From: an uncultured Bacteroidales bacterium
GTDB lineage: Bacteria; Bacteroidota; Bacteroidia; Bacteroidales; Paludibacteraceae
DNA: 15,566 bases
Reading direction: 5' to 3'
Assembly (NCBI GenBank): GCA_937911235.1
Contig: CALDPN010000123.1
Span: 1-15,566 of the forward strand
The notes beneath the pieces were generated by a model that saw only the letters and a program-made list of their open reading frames with translations, was not told where the DNA came from and did no database searches. Shown here in pieces: positions 11,338 through 15,566 of the stretch. Position numbers and translations under genes: made by a program. How positions within the stretch are numbered: position 1 is the stretch's first letter; every line of letters begins with the position of its first letter.

Positions 11338-14010
11338 TTATTTTTTAATCCAAACGTATTGAGAAAGTGGTTCAACAGTAACTTTGTTTACGCCTGCTTT
11401 CACTTTGGTTGTTTTGTTTTTAGATTTTACACCTTTAATATTGATAGCATCAGATGTTCCTACTAGTTGCCATTTACCTTTTGGTAGTTCAACATTTTCG
11501 AAGTCGATAGGTTCGTGACCTGCGTTGATAAGAACTAGTACTTTGTCGTCTACTAAGTAACCAAGTGCGCTTTCTGGTTCTGGAAGGAACCATTTGTAGT
11601 AACCTTCTGGAACTGCTTCACCTTGACGGAATACTTTACCGTATTCTGATTTACGGAATGTATTCCAACCACGCCAGAATTTGTACATATTGTCGTAGTC
11701 GTTGAAGTTGGTACCTGTTGGCTTTTGACCTACTTGTTCCCAAACAAATGTGTTTGCTGTACGGTGGTTGTAGGTGTCGCGGTAGCCGTGCATATAAGCG
11801 TTGTAACCTGCTTTTGTGGTACGAACTTCTTCACGAAGTGGAGCGTGTGCTTTACTACGCATAATTTCAGAACCACCGTGAGTTACGATAGGTCCAAGTG
11901 TGGTGTAAAGAAGTGTAACAGCAATTTTGTATTCGTTTTCGTATACAGAGTCGCGACCATCGAAGTTGCGGCCAAATTGGTCTGCAAGTGCGAAGTTGTC
12001 GTGAATATCTAGATAAGAAATACCGCTGTTTGGATTTTTGTCGTCTTTGCAAGTACAGGTTAAACCACGCATTACGCCTTCGCGTTCGTCGTATTTACCA
12101 CCAGCCCAGCCACGGTCGTTTTTAGGGTCAACCAATTGGAATACAGGGCCTTTGTATGAGCTACGAGACTCGTCTTGGAAGTAGCAAATTGGTGAATCTT
12201 CTTTGTACCAGTCCCAATCTGGATTTGCTTCGTAGTCTGGGTCGTTTGATGCAATCCATGGTTCGCCATAAACGATTTTGTCACGACCAATTGCGTACCA
12301 GAATGCTGTTAGAGTTTGTTGGTCCATTTGACCAGCGATGTCTACACGTACACCGTCGATACCAAATTCGTCGATGAAGTATTTAACTTGGTCTATTAAC
12401 CAACGTTGAGTCATTGGACGGTTTTCAGTTTTTACCTCATTACCGTATGCACCAATGTGTTCAAAGTTTTTGGTACGATAGTAGTATTGTTTGTCGAAAC
12501 CGTTGAAGTTGAACAAGAATTGTTTACCATCCATATCTTCAGCAGTGTGGTTTGGCACGATGTCGATAATCACGGCAATACCTTTGTCGTGGAATGCTTG
12601 AACTAGGTCGCGCATATCGTCGCGTTCTGAACCAAGTTCTGCACCTTTTACGCGATAGCGAGATTCTACTGCCATAGCAAATGAAGTACGATAGCCCCAT
12701 TGATAGTTTTCGTGAGCGATACCTTGCTCAATCATGTATGGGTCGTCTTTGAATGATTCGTACCAGTCGTCTGTTGGGAAGTGTAGGTATTCTTGTACTG
12801 GCATTAAGTGAACTACGTTGATGCCAAGGTCTACAAGATAGTCGAAACCTACTTTTTCGCCATTTTTGTTTTTAAGACCTGGAGTAATCATACCACGGAT
12901 AGTACCTTTTAAGCTATCTGGCAATGGTAGATTGTCGGTGAAGTCTTGTACGTGTACTTCGTATGAAATCACGTCTTCCATTTTTGGAATACCACCTTTA
13001 AGTGGAGTAGCTGCTTTAGTTCTGTGCCAGATACGGCATTTGCCAAATGTATCGTCGCTTACACGAGCGTATGGGTCGTTGATATGTTCTGGACGTGTTT
13101 CATAGAAGAAGTTACCTGGATCGGTAGAACCATGTACTGTGAAATCATAGTAAACACCGTGCAAATCTTCGTTGATAATTGTTTCCCAAACACCATCTTG
13201 GTCAACTTTCATATCAAATGTTTGATAAGCCTCAGTGTCGTTTGCACCTTTGTAAAGGTATAGTTTAACTAACTCCGCACGTGGAGCGAATACACGAATA
13301 GAAGTAACACCATTATCGATGTTCGCACCCAATTCTTTGGTAGAATACACTTCACGGAACCAACCGTCGTATGAACAAGCTGCTCTAAGTTTTTGTGAAG
13401 GAATTTCTAGGTAGTAAACACGACGAATGTCAAGGTCTTTTTCTGGAACGATAAGTGTAGTGGTAGATTCGTTTGGAAGTACACCTACTACTTTGATTTC
13501 GTTGCCTTGAGCATCTTTAATGATGTAGTCTGCAGGGTCGAAAGAACGTTTAACACCAGAAATGGTAGCCCAAATAAGGTTGCTTTTGCGGATTTCTGCA
13601 GTAAGACCTGCTACTACACGGTCCATTTCGTAAATAAGGTTGCCACCTTTTACGTTTGGAGATTGGTCTGTTGGGTCTAACCATTGACCTTCATTGTTGA
13701 TGCGGAATTTGAAACCAGTGTTTGGTTTAATCACGCTTTCGTCAATGTTGTCGAAAGTAAGCATCCATTGTTCGCCTACTTTTTTAAGTTCCCACTCTCC
13801 TACTTCTGTAGAAGCGTCCCAACCACGAAAATCACCTGTTACGAACACGCGTTCTGGACGCACTCCGTAGATGTTTTCGTCGAAGATGAAGGTTACCTTA
13901 TCACTAAAGATAGCATAACCTCGTTTGGCTTGGTCGCCAGTGTAAGATTGAGCAAACACGCTCACTAGCGAAGCCATTGCCAAGAAGACAATTAAACTGA
14001 ATTTTTTCAT
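11338..14010 (-). CDS. Secreted GH13 alpha-glucanase (alpha-amylase/pullulanase superfamily)
   Basis: An 890-residue extracytoplasmic glycoside hydrolase acting on starch- or glycogen-like alpha-glucans. The start chosen is the ATG at 14010, which begins a clear signal peptide (MKKFSLIVFLAMASLVSVFA, then QSYTGD). An earlier in-frame ATG at 14052 would add 14 odd residues and lies almost on the -7 box. Two CBM48/E-set-like modules precede the catalytic barrel (about 45-130 with FVTGDFRGWDAS; about 235-310 with IRVFAPRAELVKLYLYKG). GH13 motifs: region I DIVPNH (D483-H488), region II GVRVDIAG (nucleophile D557), region III YGEPW (acid/base E583), region IV DIHDN (D671). The type I pullulanase YNWGYDP motif is replaced by YQWGYRT, so I avoid the name pulA. 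A C-terminal beta-sandwich ends in QYVWIKK. Monocistronic, with its own promoter and terminator. Confidence 0.9.
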   Translation of the reverse strand: MKKFSLIVFLAMASLVSVFAQSYTGDQAKRGYAIFSDKVTFIFDENIYGVRPERVFVTGDFRGWDASTEVGEWELKKVGEQWMLTFDNIDESVIKPNTGFKFRINNEGQWLDPTDQSPNVKGGNLIYEMDRVVAGLTAEIRKSNLIWATISGVKRSFDPADYIIKDAQGNEIKVVGVLPNESTTTLIVPEKDLDIRRVYYLEIPSQKLRAACSYDGWFREVYSTKELGANIDNGVTSIRVFAPRAELVKLYLYKGANDTEAYQTFDMKVDQDGVWETIINEDLHGVYYDFTVHGSTDPGNFFYETRPEHINDPYARVSDDTFGKCRIWHRTKAATPLKGGIPKMEDVISYEVHVQDFTDNLPLPDSLKGTIRGMITPGLKNKNGEKVGFDYLVDLGINVVHLMPVQEYLHFPTDDWYESFKDDPYMIEQGIAHENYQWGYRTSFAMAVESRYRVKGAELGSERDDMRDLVQAFHDKGIAVIIDIVPNHTAEDMDGKQFLFNFNGFDKQYYYRTKNFEHIGAYGNEVKTENRPMTQRWLIDQVKYFIDEFGIDGVRVDIAGQMDQQTLTAFWYAIGRDKIVYGEPWIASNDPDYEANPDWDWYKEDSPICYFQDESRSSYKGPVFQLVDPKNDRGWAGGKYDEREGVMRGLTCTCKDDKNPNSGISYLDIHDNFALADQFGRNFDGRDSVYENEYKIAVTLLYTTLGPIVTHGGSEIMRSKAHAPLREEVRTTKAGYNAYMHGYRDTYNHRTANTFVWEQVGQKPTGTNFNDYDNMYKFWRGWNTFRKSEYGKVFRQGEAVPEGYYKWFLPEPESALGYLVDDKVLVLINAGHEPIDFENVELPKGKWQLVGTSDAINIKGVKSKNKTTKVKAGVNKVTVEPLSQYVWIKK

Positions 14011-14049
14011 AAATTGATTATTGTTGTTAATGATAATATTCACAAAAGA

Positions 14050-14080
14050 CAAATTTAAGTATTTTGATTGAGAAACACAA
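14050..14080 (-). promoter_or_regulatory. Promoter of the GH13 gene
   Basis: On the minus strand TTG (14080-14078), a 20-bp spacer and TAAATTTG (14057-14050) form a good match to the Bacteroidetes -33/-7 promoter. The 5' UTR to the ATG at 14010 would be about 33 nt. It supports that ATG over the one at 14052, which would leave almost no leader. Confidence 0.7.
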
Positions 14081-14088
14081 TAGTTTAC

Positions 14089-14122
14089 AAAGAAAAAAGA
14101 CTGACATTGCTGTCAGTCTTTT
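14089..14122 (-). terminator. Terminator after the MscS-family gene
   Basis: A perfect 12-bp stem, AAAAGACTGACA / TGTCAGTCTTTT (14095-14106 with 14111-14122). The minus-strand RNA has a GCAA (GNRA-type) tetraloop, and T-rich sequence follows. It lies about 48 bp after the channel gene's stop. It could fold on both strands, but no plus-strand gene is nearby. Confidence 0.9.
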
Positions 14123-14169
14123 ATTCTATTTCCCTAATATTTCGTTTAAAGGTGGGATTTCTAGGCAAA

Positions 14170-15006
14170 TTACTTGCCTTGGTGTACTGTAAGTTGTGGG
14201 AATGGGAACTCAATACCCTCTTTATTGAATGTTTCGTACACTATTTTGTTCATATCGAAGAATACTCCCCAATAGTCTGCGCTCTTCACCCATGCACGTA
14301 CAGTGATGTTTACACTGCTATCTGCTAATGCTCCTAATGCGATGAAGTGAGCAGGGTCTTTAAGAATACGAGAGTCTGCAGCGATAAGTTTTTCGATAAC
14401 TGCTTTTACTTTTTCGTAGTCTGTACCATAATCTACACCAAAGCTCCAATCTACACGACGAAGGTCTTGTGTGCTATAGTTTTTAATAACATTGCTGCTT
14501 AGAGGACCGTTAGGTATGAAAATAGTTTGGTTGTCTGGAGTAGTAAGTACGGTGTGGAAAATTTGGATGTCAGTTACCGTACCTGCTGCACCCGTTGAGG
14601 CTTCAATATAGTCGCCTACTTTGTAAGGACGAAATACGAGGATGATGACACCACCGGCAAAGTTCGACAAGTTGCCCGAAAGAGCCATACCGACTGCTAC
14701 ACCGACAGATGCCAAGAGAGCGGCAAAACTGGTCAATTCAATACCCAATTTACCAATTACTGCAAGAAACAGCAGGACTAATAAGGTGATGTTTACGATG
14801 CTCTTCAAGAAGCTCTGGATGCTGGCATCTACCTTGCGCTTTTGAAGCATGGTGGCAAATAGCTTGTTTGCCCAATTGATGAGGAATTTACCGATGATGA
14901 AGATGATAAGGGCGGCAAGGATTCTGCCTCCCAAGTCAATGCTGGCATTCAATGCTTTAGCAATGAATTCATTGACCATTTCGCTTGTAATCGTTGTTGA
15001 AAACAT
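14170..15006 (-). CDS. mscS: MscS-family small-conductance mechanosensitive channel
   Basis: A 278-residue inner-membrane channel that opens under membrane tension to release solutes on hypo-osmotic shock. Transmembrane segments lie at about 23-45 (ILAALIIFIIGKFLI), 65-85 (ITLLVLLFLAVIG) and 90-120. The third is the pore helix, with the hallmark Gly/Ala pattern GVAVGMALSGNLSNFAGGVI, followed by the beta domain (VFRPYKVGDYI) and a cytoplasmic alpha/beta domain to the C terminus. Length matches E. coli MscS (286). The ATG at 15006 is chosen; an upstream in-frame ATG at 15105 would add 33 Arg- and Cys-rich residues and overlap the preceding gene by 58 bp. It lies 41 bp after the YciO-type gene, is probably co-transcribed with it, and is followed by a strong terminator. 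Confidence 0.93.
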   Translation of the reverse strand: MFSTTITSEMVNEFIAKALNASIDLGGRILAALIIFIIGKFLINWANKLFATMLQKRKVDASIQSFLKSIVNITLLVLLFLAVIGKLGIELTSFAALLASVGVAVGMALSGNLSNFAGGVIILVFRPYKVGDYIEASTGAAGTVTDIQIFHTVLTTPDNQTIFIPNGPLSSNVIKNYSTQDLRRVDWSFGVDYGTDYEKVKAVIEKLIAADSRILKDPAHFIALGALADSSVNITVRAWVKSADYWGVFFDMNKIVYETFNKEGIEFPFPQLTVHQGK

Positions 15007-15047
15007 AATACCTAATTTAAAACAGTTTGTAATAAAATTGTTGTAGT

Positions 15048-15566
15048 CTATTCTTCCAACCAACCCTTTCCTTGACGTACAATCTCTGCTTCGCCTTCTG
15101 TGCAATTCACTATGGTGGAAGGCTCAACGCCACCAATGCCTCCATCGATGATGATGTCTGCTTCGCCTCCGAATTTCTCGGCGATGAGTTCGGGAGTGGT
15201 GATGTATTCTATATCCTCGCCATCTTCCAGTGGGAGGGTGGTGGTGAGAATCGGTGCATCCAGCAATTGGCAGATTTCTCGAATGACGGCATGGTCAGGC
15301 ACACGGATGCCTACTTCCTTGCGGTTCTTGAAAATCTTTGGAAGTCGGCTACCTGTGTTCAGGATAAAGGTGAATGCCCCCGGCAGGTTTCGCTTCATCA
15401 GCTTGAAGGTGTTGTTATCCACTTTGGCATATTCGCTGATGTTGCTCAAGTCGTAACAGATAATCGAGAGATTATGCTTGCGCGGGTCGATGCCCTTGAA
15501 CTTGCAGATGCGTTCCACAGCACGTTCCTTCAAGGCGTGGCAACCGATGGCATACATCGTGTCGGT
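15048..15566 (-). CDS. yciO: YciO-type Sua5/YciO/YrdC-family protein (5' end cut by window edge)
   Basis: The open frame runs off the right edge. The first visible codons read TDTMYAIG, the family's (P)TDTVYGIG nucleotide-binding motif, so the Met at 15557 is internal and the true start lies outside the window. The 172 visible residues contain HNLSIICYDLSNISEYAKV, RLMKRNLPGAFTFIL, VGIRVPDH, ILTTTLP and IIDGGIGGVEPSTIV. These match E. coli YciO block by block rather than TsaC/YrdC. The family binds threonine, bicarbonate and ATP, and TsaC makes threonylcarbamoyl-AMP for the tRNA t6A modification. YciO proteins are paralogues whose contribution to t6A is less certain. About 30 residues are missing from a usual ~205. 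The mscS-type gene follows after 41 bp. Confidence 0.88.
   Translation of the reverse strand, partial: TDTMYAIGCHALKERAVERICKFKGIDPRKHNLSIICYDLSNISEYAKVDNNTFKLMKRNLPGAFTFILNTGSRLPKIFKNRKEVGIRVPDHAVIREICQLLDAPILTTTLPLEDGEDIEYITTPELIAEKFGGEADIIIDGGIGGVEPSTIVNCTEGEAEIVRQGKGWLEE

Noticed and set aside
14011..14052. Upstream in-frame ATG extending the GH13 gene by 14 residues
   Set aside because: The extension MSFVNIIINNNNQF precedes a perfect signal peptide and starts almost on the -7 promoter box.
15007..15105. N-terminal extension of the MscS-family protein
   Set aside because: The extra 33 residues are Arg- and Cys-rich, out of character for the family, and overlap the preceding gene by 58 bp.
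15555..15557. ATG at 15557 as the start of the YciO-type gene
   Set aside because: It lies inside the conserved TDT-M-Y-A-I-G motif and the frame stays open to the edge, so the gene begins outside the window.

Overview
The window looks like a chromosomal segment of a host-associated Bacteroidales bacterium (Prevotella/Bacteroides type). The evidence is AT-rich DNA, Bacteroidetes-style TAnnTTTG -7 promoter elements, lipoprotein signals with acidic residues after the Cys, FISUMP ('DLGLSVKW' / 'GYYWS') lipoproteins, and a HipA split in the way common in this phylum. Every gene I can support is on the minus strand, so the window is described right to left in transcription order.

Right edge to about 14.1 kb: the 3' part of a YciO-type Sua5/YrdC-fold gene runs off the right edge. 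It is followed by a small MscS-family mechanosensitive channel gene and a strong hairpin terminator. 14.0-11.3 kb: a secreted GH13 alpha-glucanase with its own -33/-7 promoter and a strong terminator.

11.3-4.1 kb: the most distinctive region, a probable six-gene surface-protein locus. The order is small lipoprotein, outer-membrane beta-barrel, large Big_2 (Ig-like) lipoprotein, then three FISUMP-domain lipoproteins. Its 5' leader holds a 47-bp tetranucleotide repeat, a possible 28-codon leader ORF reading through that repeat, and a 15-bp hairpin that pairs fully only in the sense RNA. A second terminator-like hairpin lies between the barrel gene and the Big_2 gene, and a third closes the locus. 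The last ~180 bp of the first FISUMP gene is a sharp GC-rich island (about 58% GC against about 37% just upstream). It lies at the end of the domain where C-type-lectin-like proteins carry variable segments, so it may be a diversity-generating-retroelement variable region or a recombined cassette. No reverse transcriptase or template repeat is visible here.

4.1-2.5 kb: a tripartite hipB-hipS-hipT toxin-antitoxin operon with overlapping genes. Upstream are three 12-bp palindromic operators (ACCC-N4-GGGT type) spaced 41 and 42 bp apart, i.e. on one helical face.

2.4 kb to the left edge: prfB, whose expression needs a programmed +1 frameshift at an in-frame TGA (AGGAGG TAT CTT TGA C), followed 20 bp later by lysS, which is cut by the left edge. 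This keeps the prfB-lysS order known from E. coli.
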